64,000 nucleotides of DNA. Origin: Sulfurivermis fontis. Lineage in GTDB: Bacteria; Pseudomonadota; Gammaproteobacteria; Thiohalomonadales; Thiohalomonadaceae. The DNA lies in the NCBI RefSeq assembly GCF_004001245.1, contig NZ_AP018724.1, positions 674,501-738,500 on the forward strand, in the 5' to 3' direction. Position 1 is the stretch's first letter, and each line of letters opens with the position of its first letter. The translations under genes and the position numbers were made by a program. Of the stretch, positions 26,523 through 35,653 are shown piece by piece. A model generated the notes under the pieces. That model was not told where the DNA came from. It did not search any database and saw only the letters and a list, made by a program, of their open reading frames with translations.

Positions 26523-27134
26523 ATGTCCGACCACATCACCACGACAGTCGATCTGATCCGCCACGGCGAGCCCGTCGGCGGGCGCAAGTACCGCGGCCAG
26601 ATGGATGATCCCCTGAGCGACAAGGGCTGGCGGCAGATGCGCGCGGCGGTGGGCGAGCATTGCCCGTGGCAGGTGATCGTCAGTTCGCCGCTCGCCCGCT
26701 GTGCCGCCTTTGCCGAGGAACTGGCGGCACGCCACGGCCTGCCGTTGCGGTTCGACGAGCGCCTGAAGGAAATCGGCTTCGGCGCCTGGGAAGGGAAGAC
26801 CGCGGCCGAGTTGATGGCCGACGACCCGGAGCGGCTGGCGCGCTTCTGGCGCGATCCGCTCAACCATACGCCGCCCGGCGCGGAAACCCTGTATGCCTTC
26901 CGGGATCGGGTCATCGCCGGCTGGCAGGACCTGCTCCTACAGTACGCCGGCCGGCATGTGCTGGTGGTGGGGCACGCCGGCATGATGCGCATGATCATCC
27001 GCGAGGTGCTGGAGATGCCGTTGGACAAATTGTTCCGCCTGCAGGTGGGCAATGCCGCCATCACCCGCATCCGTATCGACGGCTGCGGCAGCGAGGCCCT
27101 GCCGCAGCTGGTGTTCCACGACGGCCGCTTGTGA
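26523..27134 (+). CDS. cobC: Alpha-ribazole phosphatase (histidine phosphatase family)
   Basis: The 203-residue protein begins with the phosphohistidine motif DLIRHGEP, followed by SPLARCAAFAEELAARHGL, FDERLKEIGFGAWEG and LVVGHAGMMRMI, the family signatures. Adjacent to cobS, it most likely removes phosphate from alpha-ribazole or adenosylcobalamin 5'-phosphate. The general phosphatase family is broad, so the CobC call relies on context. Confidence 0.87.
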   Translation: MSDHITTTVDLIRHGEPVGGRKYRGQMDDPLSDKGWRQMRAAVGEHCPWQVIVSSPLARCAAFAEELAARHGLPLRFDERLKEIGFGAWEGKTAAELMADDPERLARFWRDPLNHTPPGAETLYAFRDRVIAGWQDLLLQYAGRHVLVVGHAGMMRMIIREVLEMPLDKLFRLQVGNAAITRIRIDGCGSEALPQLVFHDGRL

Positions 27135-27229
27135 CGGCATTGCCGGGGACGTGTGCGCGGCAGCCGCGCCAGATATAATCCCGCTGCTGCCTTCCTTCAT
27201 CCATCCCTGGTCTCCGGCCTCCCTGCGTC

Positions 27230-27958
27230 ATGAACAGCTTCCTCATCGCCCTGCAGTTCCTCACCCGTTTTCCCGTGCGCCTGGCGGCGCCGCCCACGGC
27301 CGAGGCGCGGGGCCGGTCATTGCTGGCCTATCCGCTGGTGGGCGGCGTCATCGGCCTGTTGCTGGTGGTGCTCGACTGGATGCTGGGAACCCCGGACCCA
27401 TGGCTGGAGGCGGCGTTGCTGCTCACCGCCTGGGTCATCGTCACCGGTGCGCTGCACCTGGACGGCCTGGCCGACAGCGCCGATGCCTGGCTCGGCGGCC
27501 GCGGCGATCCGGCGCGTACCCTGGAGATCATGAAAGATCCGCGCAGCGGTCCCGCCGGCGTGGCGGCGGTGGTGATGCTGCTGCTGGTGAAGTTTGCCGC
27601 CCTGACCGCACTGCTGCGCGCCGAATTGTGGCAGGTGCTGTTGATCGCGCCGATCCTCGGCCGCACCTTGCTGATATGGCTGTTCCTTTCCACGCCCTAT
27701 GTGCGCGAGAACGGCCTGGGCAGCGATCTGGCGCGCCATCTGCCGCGGGAAACCGGTTGGCTGGTGCTGTGTCTGGTGGCCCTCGCCATGCCGCTGCTGT
27801 TCGGCTGGCAGGGGCTGCGCCTGCTGCTGATCCTGGCGCTGGTCGCCTGGCTCATGCGCCATCTGATGCTCAAGCACATCCATGGCACCACCGGCGACAC
27901 CGCCGGCGCACTGCTCGAGGTGATCGAGGTCACCTGCCTGGTGGCGCTGGCTTTGTAA
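27230..27958 (+). CDS. cobS: Adenosylcobinamide-GDP ribazoletransferase (cobalamin synthase)
   Basis: CobS joins adenosylcobinamide-GDP with alpha-ribazole in the inner membrane. The 242-residue protein is strongly hydrophobic, starts NSFLIALQFLTRFPV and carries the signature HLDGLADSADAWLGGRG followed by EIMKDPRSGPAGV. It closes with MLKHIHGTTGDTAGALLEVIEV, also typical. It follows cobC by 95 bp. Confidence 0.95.
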   Translation: MNSFLIALQFLTRFPVRLAAPPTAEARGRSLLAYPLVGGVIGLLLVVLDWMLGTPDPWLEAALLLTAWVIVTGALHLDGLADSADAWLGGRGDPARTLEIMKDPRSGPAGVAAVVMLLLVKFAALTALLRAELWQVLLIAPILGRTLLIWLFLSTPYVRENGLGSDLARHLPRETGWLVLCLVALAMPLLFGWQGLRLLLILALVAWLMRHLMLKHIHGTTGDTAGALLEVIEVTCLVALAL

Positions 27959-28052
27959 TGATCAGTTACGAGTTGCAAGCTGCAAATGACAAGAAAAAAC
28001 AATTCTTTGTCCTTCGCTTGAGACTTGCAACTTGGAACTTGGAACTTTTTCT
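27959..28052. repeat. Low-complexity intergenic repeat
   Basis: The cobS-pepN gap contains near-tandem heptamers, such as ACTTGCA then ACTTGGA twice, and an inverted piece (GAGTTGCAAGC at 27970 against CTTGCAACTT near 28024). Similar tandem heptamers occur before ampE (14286-14322) and between cbiP and btuF (about 61300-61325). No promoter is obvious inside it. Confidence 0.4.
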
Positions 28053-30668
28053 ATGTCCACCATCTACCTGAAAGACTACACGCCCTATCCCTTCCGCATC
28101 ACGAAGATCGATCTGCACTTCGAGTTGGAGGAGACGCGCACCCATGTCACGGCGCGTTCGCACTGGCAGCGCGTTGCGGCCGGGCCGTTGCGCCTCGACG
28201 GCCAGGAGCTGGAGCTGATCGCGATCCGGCTGGACGGCCGTGTGCTGGGTGCGGATGAATACACGCTGGATGCCGAGGCGCTCACCATCGCCCAGGTGCC
28301 GGACCGCTTCACGCTGGAGATCGAGACCATCATCAATCCGGCGGCCAATACCGCGCTGGAGGGACTGTACGTTTCCGGCGGCAACTTCTGCACCCAGTGC
28401 GAGGCGGAGGGGTTCCGCAAGATCACCTTTTTTCCCGACCGCCCCGACGTGATGACTGTCTATACCACCACGCTGGTCGCCGAACAGGCAAAGTATCCGG
28501 TGCTGCTGTCCAACGGCAACCGGGTGGCGGAGGGCAGGCGCGACGACGGTCGTCACTACGCTACCTGGCATGACCCGTTCCCCAAGCCCTGCTATCTGTT
28601 CGCCCTGGTGGCCGGCGACCTCGACTGCGTCGCGGACAGCTTCACCACCCTGAGCGGGCGTGAGGTGGCGCTCCATCTGTATGTGCGCAGCCACGACCGG
28701 GACAAGACCGCCCATGCCATGGCCTCGCTCAAGCGCGCCATGGCCTGGGACGAGCAGGCCTACGGCCGCGAGTACGACCTCGATATCTACATGATCGTCG
28801 CGGTGTCCGACTTCAACATGGGGGCGATGGAGAACAAGGGGCTCAACATCTTCAATTCGCGCTACGTGCTGGCCAGCCCCGACACCGCCACCGACGCCGA
28901 TTACGTCGCCATCGAGGGTGTCATCGGTCACGAGTATTTCCACAACTGGTCCGGCAACCGCGTCACCTGCCGCGACTGGTTCCAGCTCTCGCTCAAGGAA
29001 GGCTTCACCGTGCTGCGCGATCAGCAGTTCACCGCGGCGATGCTGGACAGTGCTGTGCCGCGCATCGATGACGTGCGCCTGCTGCGCGCGCATCAGTTCC
29101 CCGAGGATGCCGGACCGCTGGCCCATCCGGTGCGGCCGCAGAGCTACCAGGAGATCAACAATTTCTACACCCTCACGGTGTACGAAAAGGGCGCCGAGGT
29201 GGTACGCATGTTGCACACCCTGCTCGGGCCCGAACTTTTCCGTAAAGGCACCGATCTGTATTTCAGCCGCCACGACGGCCAGGCCGTCACCACCGACGAT
29301 TTCGTGCAGGCGATGATGGACGTGTCGGGCCGTGACCTGACGCAGTTCAAGCGTTGGTATGACCAGGCCGGCACGCCGCATGTCAGTGTGCAGCGCAGCT
29401 ATGATGCGCAGCAGAAGACCTATACCCTGACCCTGCGCCAGACCTGCCCGCCGACGCCGGGGCAGGAGCACAAGCTGCCGTTCCATATTCCCCTGCGCAT
29501 GGCCTTGCTCGATGGCCGCGGCATTCCCTTGCCGTTGCGCCTTAGCGATGAGGCGGCGGCGGTTGGCGGCGAGCGGGTGCTGGAGCTGACGCAGGAGGAG
29601 CAACGCTTCACCTTTGTCGATGTGCCGGGCGAGCCGGTGCCCTCGCTGCTGCGCGGCTTTTCCGCACCGGTGAAGCTGGCATTGGAGCTGAGCGACGACG
29701 AGCTGGCCTTTCTCATGGGCCATGACACTGACAGTTTCAACCGCTGGGAGGCGGGACAGCAGCTCGCCCTGCGCGTGCTGTTGCGCCTGATCGAGACGCA
29801 GCGTGCCGGTGCGGCCCCGGTGTTGGATACCGCCTTTTCTGCCGCCTTCGCCCGCACGCTCGCCGACACCGCGCTCGATCCGGCGCTCATCGCCGAGGCG
29901 CTGACCCTGCCGGCGGAGGAGTACGTGGCGGAGTTCATGGCGGTGGTGGACCCGCAGGCGATCCATCAGGCGCGGCAGTTCCTGCGCCGCGCCCTCGCCG
30001 CCGCCCATCGCCCGGCGCTGCTGACCGCGTATCAGCGCCTTGCCGATGCCGGGCCGTACCAGATCGATGCCGCCGCCATGGGCAGACGGCGCCTGCGCAA
30101 CGTGTGCCTCGGCTATCTGGTGGAGTTGGGGGACGCGGAGGCGCGTGGTCTGGCCGTGGCGCAGTTGCAGGCCGACGGCAACATGACCGACGTGCAGGCG
30201 GCGCTCACCGCGCTGGTGCACAGCGGCGCGCCGGAATGCAGCGAGGCGCTGGGTGCGTTCCATGCCCGCTGGCGCGAGGAGGCGCTGGTGCTGGACAAGT
30301 GGTTCGCCATTCAGGCCACCGCGCCGTTGCCCGGCACGCTGGCGCAGGTGCAGCGTCTGGTGGCATCCAGCGACTTCAACATCAAGAACCCCAACCGCGT
30401 GCGCAGCCTGGTGGGCGCGTTCAGTGCGCGCAACCCGGTCTGCTTCCATGCCGCCGACGGCGCCGGTTACGCCTTCCTCGCCGACTACGTCTGCGAACTC
30501 AACGCCCTCAACCCGCAGATCGCCGCCCGCCTGCTCGCGCCGCTGACACAATGGAAACGTTACGATGCGGCACGGCAGGCGTTGATGCGCGCGCAGCTGC
30601 AGCGCATCGGCGCGTTGCCGGCGCTGTCGCGCGATGTGGCGGAGGTGGTGGAAAAAAGCTTGGCGTAG
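28053..30668 (+). CDS. pepN: Aminopeptidase N
   Basis: PepN is a cytoplasmic M1-family zinc aminopeptidase that completes protein and peptide breakdown. The 871-residue product has the substrate-anchor MGAMENKGLNIFN and the zinc site HEYFHNWSGNRVTCRDWFQLSLKEG (HExxH-18-E). Its four-domain length equals that of E. coli PepN. ATG at 28053 gives MSTIYLKDYTPYPF, close to the family start; seven more in-frame residues upstream are unlikely. It lies between two cobalamin blocks. Confidence 0.96.
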   Translation: MSTIYLKDYTPYPFRITKIDLHFELEETRTHVTARSHWQRVAAGPLRLDGQELELIAIRLDGRVLGADEYTLDAEALTIAQVPDRFTLEIETIINPAANTALEGLYVSGGNFCTQCEAEGFRKITFFPDRPDVMTVYTTTLVAEQAKYPVLLSNGNRVAEGRRDDGRHYATWHDPFPKPCYLFALVAGDLDCVADSFTTLSGREVALHLYVRSHDRDKTAHAMASLKRAMAWDEQAYGREYDLDIYMIVAVSDFNMGAMENKGLNIFNSRYVLASPDTATDADYVAIEGVIGHEYFHNWSGNRVTCRDWFQLSLKEGFTVLRDQQFTAAMLDSAVPRIDDVRLLRAHQFPEDAGPLAHPVRPQSYQEINNFYTLTVYEKGAEVVRMLHTLLGPELFRKGTDLYFSRHDGQAVTTDDFVQAMMDVSGRDLTQFKRWYDQAGTPHVSVQRSYDAQQKTYTLTLRQTCPPTPGQEHKLPFHIPLRMALLDGRGIPLPLRLSDEAAAVGGERVLELTQEEQRFTFVDVPGEPVPSLLRGFSAPVKLALELSDDELAFLMGHDTDSFNRWEAGQQLALRVLLRLIETQRAGAAPVLDTAFSAAFARTLADTALDPALIAEALTLPAEEYVAEFMAVVDPQAIHQARQFLRRALAAAHRPALLTAYQRLADAGPYQIDAAAMGRRRLRNVCLGYLVELGDAEARGLAVAQLQADGNMTDVQAALTALVHSGAPECSEALGAFHARWREEALVLDKWFAIQATAPLPGTLAQVQRLVASSDFNIKNPNRVRSLVGAFSARNPVCFHAADGAGYAFLADYVCELNALNPQIAARLLAPLTQWKRYDAARQALMRAQLQRIGALPALSRDVAEVVEKSLA

Positions 30669-30711
30669 AAGCGGCTCGGCCGTGATGCGGTGTGGTGCGG
30701 CAGGGTCGATC

Positions 30712-32031
30712 CTACAGGGGGGCGGCGTAGAAGCGGTAGCTGTTCTTGCCGCCCTTCTTGGTTTCGTACATCGCCATGTCGGCGTGGGTGATGAGGGAGT
30801 CGGGGTCTTCACCGTCCTGCGGGAACAGGCTGATCCCCACGCTGGTGGTGACCTGCACGCGGTTGCTGCCCAGGTAATAGGGTTTGGCCACCGCCGCGAT
30901 GATCTTCTGTGCCACACGGCTGATGTCGTCGTCGGGGGTCAGGTCCGGCACCGAGACGGTGAATTCGTCGCCGCCGAAGCGGGCCACGGTGTCGGAGGCG
31001 CGCAATACGCCGCTGAGGCGGCGCGCCACCTGGCGCAGCAGCTCGTCACCGGCATGATGACCCAGTTCATCGTTCACCTGTTTGAAACCATCCAGATCGA
31101 GGAACATGATCGCCACCTGCCGGTTGTTGCGCTTCGCCCGCAACAGACCCTGGCGCAGGCGATCGTAGAACAGCATGCGATTGGGCAGGTCGGTGAGCAG
31201 GTCGTAGTGGGCGAGGTGGTAGAGGCGTTCCTCGTTTTCCTTCTCGCTGGTGATGTCGGAGAACACCGCGACGTAGTGGGTGATGGTGCCCGCTTCGTCA
31301 CGTACACCGGAGATGGTGAGCCATTCCAGGTAGTGCTTGCCGTCCTTGCGCCGGTTCCAGATCTCACCTTCCCACTGTCCCTCGTTCTGCAGCGTCAGCC
31401 ACATGTGGCGGTAGAAGGCTTCGCTCTGGCGTCCCGAGCGCAGCAACGCCGGCGTCTTGCCGATGGCCTCTTCGGCGGCATAGCCGGTGAACTCGGTGAA
31501 GGCGTGGTTGACGCTGAGGATCACGCCGTTGGGATCGGTGATGAGTACGCCTTCGGCGGCATTCTCGAACACCTTGCCCATCAGGAGCGAAATCAGGTTC
31601 ATGTTGTGCTTGAAGCCGCTGCGCAGTTGGCTCATTTGTCGGCGCATTTCATCGCTCAGCAGCAGCAGCCGATCGTAGGTGGCGATGTCGAAGGGCTTGC
31701 CCTCCTGTTGTGCCAGCAACAATTCCCGTGCCGCCTTGTGCATGGCCTCATGCACCGGGCCGATGGCTTCGAACTCGGGCAGTTTGAGCAGGGCGGGGTT
31801 GTCGATGCCGTGGTACCAGCGGCCGAAATGGCAGTGCAGATGCGGTTCTGCCGCCAGGTCGGCAGCATCGGGTGTGCCGTGGCACAGCAGGGTACGGCTG
31901 ATGCCGTTGACCCAGCGCGTGTGGTTCTCCACCGCATGTTCCAGCTCGATGGCATAGCTGTCCAGCTCACTGGTGGTCAGACGTTGAAACAGGTTCTTGT
32001 CCATGTTGGCCCGGGGTTGAACAGTGGTCAT
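30712..32031 (-). CDS. CZB-PAS-GGDEF diguanylate cyclase (DgcZ-like architecture)
   Basis: About 439 residues. The N-terminal CZB domain has ENHTRWVNGI, HCHFGRWYHG and GPVHEAMHKAA. A PAS domain (ENAAEGVLITDPNGVILSVNHAF ... VAVFSDITSEKE) follows, then a GGDEF domain with intact FGGDEF and no EAL. E. coli DgcZ also joins CZB to GGDEF and is inhibited by zinc, so zinc control is likely here with an extra PAS input. In this protein the second CZB motif reads CHFGRW rather than CxLGxW. ATG at 32031 or 32004 are both plausible starts. Confidence 0.88.
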   Translation of the reverse strand: MTTVQPRANMDKNLFQRLTTSELDSYAIELEHAVENHTRWVNGISRTLLCHGTPDAADLAAEPHLHCHFGRWYHGIDNPALLKLPEFEAIGPVHEAMHKAARELLLAQQEGKPFDIATYDRLLLLSDEMRRQMSQLRSGFKHNMNLISLLMGKVFENAAEGVLITDPNGVILSVNHAFTEFTGYAAEEAIGKTPALLRSGRQSEAFYRHMWLTLQNEGQWEGEIWNRRKDGKHYLEWLTISGVRDEAGTITHYVAVFSDITSEKENEERLYHLAHYDLLTDLPNRMLFYDRLRQGLLRAKRNNRQVAIMFLDLDGFKQVNDELGHHAGDELLRQVARRLSGVLRASDTVARFGGDEFTVSVPDLTPDDDISRVAQKIIAAVAKPYYLGSNRVQVTTSVGISLFPQDGEDPDSLITHADMAMYETKKGGKNSYRFYAAPL

Positions 32032-32047
32032 TCCTGCCGGCGGGAAT

Positions 32048-32314
32048 TCATTTCCCGGCAATGGCGGCGTCCATCTGTGCCACAGCCTCGCTCCATTCCC
32101 TGTGCGCGGTTGCCCCCTGCACCATCAGCTCCATCAGGCCATAGGCGAGCTGGCGGGTGTCGGGATTCATCTCTTTCAGTTTGGTCAGCAGGTAGGCATG
32201 GCCGCCCTGCGGAATCGACAGCGTCTTGATCAGCGCGTACAGCAGCAGCGCCTGGCCGGAACGCGGGTCGGCCTGGATGCGGTCACGGGCGGTGTACAGC
32301 GGGCTGATGTCCAT
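32048..32314 (-). CDS. Small conserved-looking protein of unknown function
   Basis: This 88-residue acidic, alpha-helical protein starts MDISPLYTARDRIQADPRSG and has no recognised domain, membrane helix or Cys. It lies 16 bp upstream of the CZB-PAS-GGDEF gene on the same strand, so the two are probably cotranscribed. Divergent to it, about 95 bp away, is a CZB-domain gene. A role in the same signalling unit is possible, but nothing in the sequence shows it. Confidence 0.6.
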   Translation of the reverse strand: MDISPLYTARDRIQADPRSGQALLLYALIKTLSIPQGGHAYLLTKLKEMNPDTRQLAYGLMELMVQGATAHREWSEAVAQMDAAIAGK

Positions 32315-32409
32315 GGGATGTCGGAAACCGGTGGAGTCACCGTAGTTTACCCCAATTCACGCGTATAATCGCGGCACCGGCACCGCCGCCGGTCGAGCAG
32401 CAGAAGCGG

Positions 32410-32763
32410 ATGAATTTCTACGACGCCATCAATTCCCATGTCGCCTGGAAGGTGCATTTGCAGAATCATCTGCTCGGCATCAGCGACACGGCATTCGATG
32501 TCCATACCGTCGGGCAGGACAATCTGTGCGCGTTGGGTCACTGGCTGTATGCCAACCTGGCCGCCTGGCAGGATCAGCCGCTGTATTGGGAGGTCATCAA
32601 GGCGCATGCCGCCTTTCACCGCTGCGCCGGCGAGATCGTCCACCTGCACGCCGCCGGCAAGACGGAGGAGGCGGAGCACCTGCTGCATCATGAGTATGCG
32701 CAGTTGTCCCACCAGTTGGTGCACGCGCTGCGCGAGTTGAGCCGGGTCAGCGACGGTAGCTGA
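32410..32763 (+). CDS. Stand-alone CZB domain protein
   Basis: This 117-residue protein is made only of a CZB domain: [32 protein letters not shown] and [19 protein letters not shown] supply the His, Cys, His, His zinc ligands. It is shorter than the CZB protein at 22.8 kb and lacks that protein's N-terminal extension. The stop lies 2 bp before the cbiB start, so it is coupled to a cobalamin gene, an unusual pairing. The divergent neighbour set encodes a CZB-containing diguanylate cyclase. Confidence 0.82.
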   Translation: MNFYDAINSHVAWKVHLQNHLLGISDTAFDVHTVGQDNLCALGHWLYANLAAWQDQPLYWEVIKAHAAFHRCAGEIVHLHAAGKTEEAEHLLHHEYAQLSHQLVHALRELSRVSDGS

Positions 32764-32765
32764 GC

Positions 32766-33659
32766 ATGGGGCTGGCCGTCGTCGGTTTTTGTGCCGTCCT
32801 GCTCGACCTGTGGTTGGGGGAGCCGCGTCGTTATCATCCGCTGGTCGGTTTTGGCCGGTTGGCGGCCGCGCTGGAGACGCGGCTCAACCGGCGCCGTCGC
32901 ACACAGGGCGTGCTGGTGCTGTTGCTGGCGGTGCTGCCCCTGGTGCTGGTGACGGCCGTATTGGCCCATCTGCCCCATATTGGTGTGGTAGCCGAGGTGC
33001 TGTTGCTGTATCTCGCCATCGGCGCAACCAGTCTGGCGCAACACGGCCGCGCCGTCGCGGCGGCACTGGCCGGCGGTGATCTGGCGTTGGCCCGCCAGCG
33101 CGTGGGCTGGATGGTGAGCCGTGATACGGCCGCGCTGGATGAGGCAGGCGTAGCCCGGGCGGCAACGGAGTCGGTGCTGGAGAATGGCAACGATGCGATA
33201 TTCGGCGCGCTGTTCTGGTTTGTGGTGCTCGGCGCGCCGGGGGCGGTGCTGTATCGCCTGGTGAACACGCTGGACGCCATGTGGGGTTATCGCAACGAGC
33301 GCTATGCCGCCTTCGGCTGGGCGGCGGCGCGCCTGGATGACGTGCTCAACTGGATACCCGCGCGCCTCACCGCACTCAGCTATGCCCTGCTCGGCGACGG
33401 TCGCCGCGCCCTGCGCTGCTGGTATCGGCAGGGCCATCGTACGAGCCCCAATGCCGGCGTGGTGATGGCGGCCGGTGCCGGCGCCCTTGGCCTGCAGTTG
33501 GGCGGTCCGGCCAGCTATCACGGCAGCGTCGAAGAGCGGCCGTTGCTGGGCGAAGGGGGGGCGCCGGGGGCCGTCGATATCCTGCGTGCCATCCGTCTGG
33601 TGCAGCACAGCCTGTGGTTGTGGCTGGGCGCCATTGTGGTACTGGACCTGGCGCGTTGA
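32766..33659 (+). CDS. cbiB: Adenosylcobinamide-phosphate synthase
   Basis: CbiB attaches the aminopropanol phosphate arm to adenosylcobyric acid in the membrane. The 297-residue polytopic protein contains [61 protein letters not shown] and [37 protein letters not shown], all diagnostic. It starts 2 bp after the CZB gene. The symbol cobD is used for the same enzyme in the aerobic nomenclature. Confidence 0.95.
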   Translation: MGLAVVGFCAVLLDLWLGEPRRYHPLVGFGRLAAALETRLNRRRRTQGVLVLLLAVLPLVLVTAVLAHLPHIGVVAEVLLLYLAIGATSLAQHGRAVAAALAGGDLALARQRVGWMVSRDTAALDEAGVARAATESVLENGNDAIFGALFWFVVLGAPGAVLYRLVNTLDAMWGYRNERYAAFGWAAARLDDVLNWIPARLTALSYALLGDGRRALRCWYRQGHRTSPNAGVVMAAGAGALGLQLGGPASYHGSVEERPLLGEGGAPGAVDILRAIRLVQHSLWLWLGAIVVLDLAR

Positions 33660-33696
33660 GGCAGGGCGAACAGAGGGGATTTGCAGGAACAACGGC

Positions 33697-34776
33697 ATGA
33701 CGCTAGCCACTGCATTGCTACACGGTGGCCGCCTGCGCCAGGCGGCGCGCGACTATGGCATTCCGCTGCAACAATGGCTCGACCTGTCCACCGGCATCAA
33801 CCCGGCGGGCTGGCCGGTGCCGCCGCTGCCGGCGGCCTGCTGGCAGCGCCTGCCGGAAGACGACGACGGTCTATTGGAAGCGGCCGCCGCCTATTACGGC
33901 ACTGCCAACCTGCTGCCCTGTGCCGGATCGCAGCAGGCGATCCAGGCCCTGCCGTCGCTGCGTGCACCGGGGCGTGTCGGCCTGCTGCAACCGAGCTACG
34001 CCGAACATGCCCATGCCTGGCGTCTGGCAGGGCATGAGGTCGTGGCACTGGCCGCTGACGACATCGAGGCACGGCTGGCGCTGCTCGATGTGCTGTTGCT
34101 GGTCCATCCCAACAATCCCGGCGGCGAGCGTTTCGCCCCCGAACAACTGCTCTCCTGGCAGGAGCGGCTCGCCATGCGCGGCGGCTGGCTGGTGGTGGAC
34201 GAGGCGTTCATGGATGCCACACCGCAGCACAGCATTGCCACCGCGGCGGGCCGCGAGGGGCTGGTCGTGTTGCGCTCGCTGGGGAAGTTCTTCGGCCTGG
34301 CCGGCGCCCGTGTCGGTTTCGTGCTGGCCTGGCCGCAGTTGCTGCAGCGCCTGATGGCTGTGTTCGGGCCGTGGCCGGTGAACCATCCGGCGCGCGAGGT
34401 GGCGCGTCTGGCATTACTGGATACGGCCTGGCAGGAAGCCATGCGCGGGCAACTGTTGCAGCAGGGGGCGCGCCTGCACGCGCTGCTCACCGCGGCGGGA
34501 TTGCCGCCGCACGGCGGCACCGCCCTGTTCCAGTACCTGCGTCACCCCGCTGCGCTGCGCCTCCATCAGGCGCTGGCGCAGCAGGGCATACTGGTACGCC
34601 GCTTCGACCAGCCGGCGGCGCTGCGTTTCGGCCTGCCCGGCAGCGAGGCGGAATGGCAGCGCCTGCGCAGCGCGCTTGCTATGGTGGGAGCGGGGGATGA
34701 ACAGGCTATTCGCCGGGAGGACTCGGTTCCTACCTTGGCGTACCGAGGAGCAAGCGATGCTGCACACGATGCGTGA
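33697..34776 (+). CDS. cobD: L-threonine-O-3-phosphate decarboxylase
   Basis: A PLP-dependent class I/II aminotransferase-fold enzyme of 359 residues that supplies aminopropanol phosphate for CbiB. Signatures are LDLSTGINPAGWPVP at the N-terminus, LLLVHPNNPGGERF, WLVVDEAFMDATPQHS and the PLP-lysine region LVVLRSLGKFFGLAGARVGFVLA. It starts 37 bp after cbiB. The C-terminal 25 residues after SALAMVGAG look unrelated to the family and may reflect loss of the original stop. The end overlaps the ankyrin gene by 20 bp. Confidence 0.92.
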   Translation: MTLATALLHGGRLRQAARDYGIPLQQWLDLSTGINPAGWPVPPLPAACWQRLPEDDDGLLEAAAAYYGTANLLPCAGSQQAIQALPSLRAPGRVGLLQPSYAEHAHAWRLAGHEVVALAADDIEARLALLDVLLLVHPNNPGGERFAPEQLLSWQERLAMRGGWLVVDEAFMDATPQHSIATAAGREGLVVLRSLGKFFGLAGARVGFVLAWPQLLQRLMAVFGPWPVNHPAREVARLALLDTAWQEAMRGQLLQQGARLHALLTAAGLPPHGGTALFQYLRHPAALRLHQALAQQGILVRRFDQPAALRFGLPGSEAEWQRLRSALAMVGAGDEQAIRREDSVPTLAYRGASDAAHDA

Positions 34777-35368
34777 CTACGCCTACCGTCATCCCTATCG
34801 TTTCTTTGCCCTGCTGGCCGTGCTCGCCGCCGGCCTCTACTACGCCGTGCAGGCCCTCGACACCGAGCGGCGCGACAGCCACGGCCGCACCCTGCTGATC
34901 CAGGCGGCCGAGGCCGGCGATATGGCGGCGGTGCAGCGCCTGTTGCGCCGCGGCGCCGAGGTGGACGCCTGCGATGACTGTCGCTGGACCGCGATGATGA
35001 AGGCCGCCAACAACGGCCATACCGCCATCGTGCAACTGCTGCTCGATCATGGCGCCGACGTGAACGCGCAGGACAAGGGCGGCTATACGGCGTTGATGGT
35101 CGCCGGCGCCAACGGCTATGTCGATACGGTGCGGCTGCTGCTGGCGCGTGGTGCCCGTGTCGATGTGCAGGATCAGGGCATGGGCTGGAGCGCGCTGATC
35201 TGGGCGGCGAAGGAGGGCGAGACGGAGGTGGTGAAGCTGCTGCTCGCCGCCGGTGCGCAACGGGAACTGCGTGACAACGAGGGTATGAGCGCACTGGACT
35301 GGGCAGAGCGCGAACAGCGTGCGGCGGTGATCGAGCTGTTGCGGCAGCATACCGTACCCGCCCAGTGA
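34757..35368 (+). CDS. Membrane-anchored ankyrin-repeat protein
   Basis: The 203-residue product has one N-terminal helix (FFALLAVLAAGLYYAVQAL) and then four to five ankyrin repeats: SHGRTLLIQAAEAGDMAAVQRLLRRGAEVDA, RWTAMMKAANNGHTAIVQLLLDHGADVNA, GYTALMVAGANGYVDTVRLLLARGARVDV, GWSALIWAAKEGETEVVKLLLAAGA, and a final partial one. It is probably a periplasm-facing or membrane-tethered binding protein with an unknown partner. ATG at 34757 has GAGGAG six bases upstream. Confidence 0.85.
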   Translation: MLHTMRDYAYRHPYRFFALLAVLAAGLYYAVQALDTERRDSHGRTLLIQAAEAGDMAAVQRLLRRGAEVDACDDCRWTAMMKAANNGHTAIVQLLLDHGADVNAQDKGGYTALMVAGANGYVDTVRLLLARGARVDVQDQGMGWSALIWAAKEGETEVVKLLLAAGAQRELRDNEGMSALDWAEREQRAAVIELLRQHTVPAQ

Positions 35369-35429
35369 TGGCCTGATACATCACATTGCTGCGCTCTCCC
35401 CGGCTTGGCACAATCAGCCCAAGACCTAG

Positions 35430-35634
35430 GGAAGCTCTGAATAAGTTTAGAGCTTCCGCGGCACAGGGATGTGCCGCCATTTCCCAACGACGACAAGTCG
35501 CCGAAAAATGAAGCCAGGCAAAAATCACACTTTTCGCTTGGCGTGGTTTTGTCCACGGATGGACTTATGTCGCGCAGCCCAGGGAGGGGCGGGAGCGACC
35601 TGAGAAGTCCAGGATGGCCTATTTCAGACCTTCC
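35430..35634 (+). mobile_element. 205-bp IS5-like MITE, copy 2
   Basis: It has the same length, orientation and hairpins as copy 1, flanked by CTAG at 35426-35429 and 35635-35638. It carries more substitutions than the other copies: the stem TTTTTCAACGAC/GTCGTTGAAAAA is broken on both sides and the right tip has changes near 35620. That suggests it is the oldest of the three. It marks the left edge of the CRISPR-Cas island, 19 bp before the WYL gene. Confidence 0.82.
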
Positions 35635-35653
35635 CTAGGGAGGAGCCACAATA

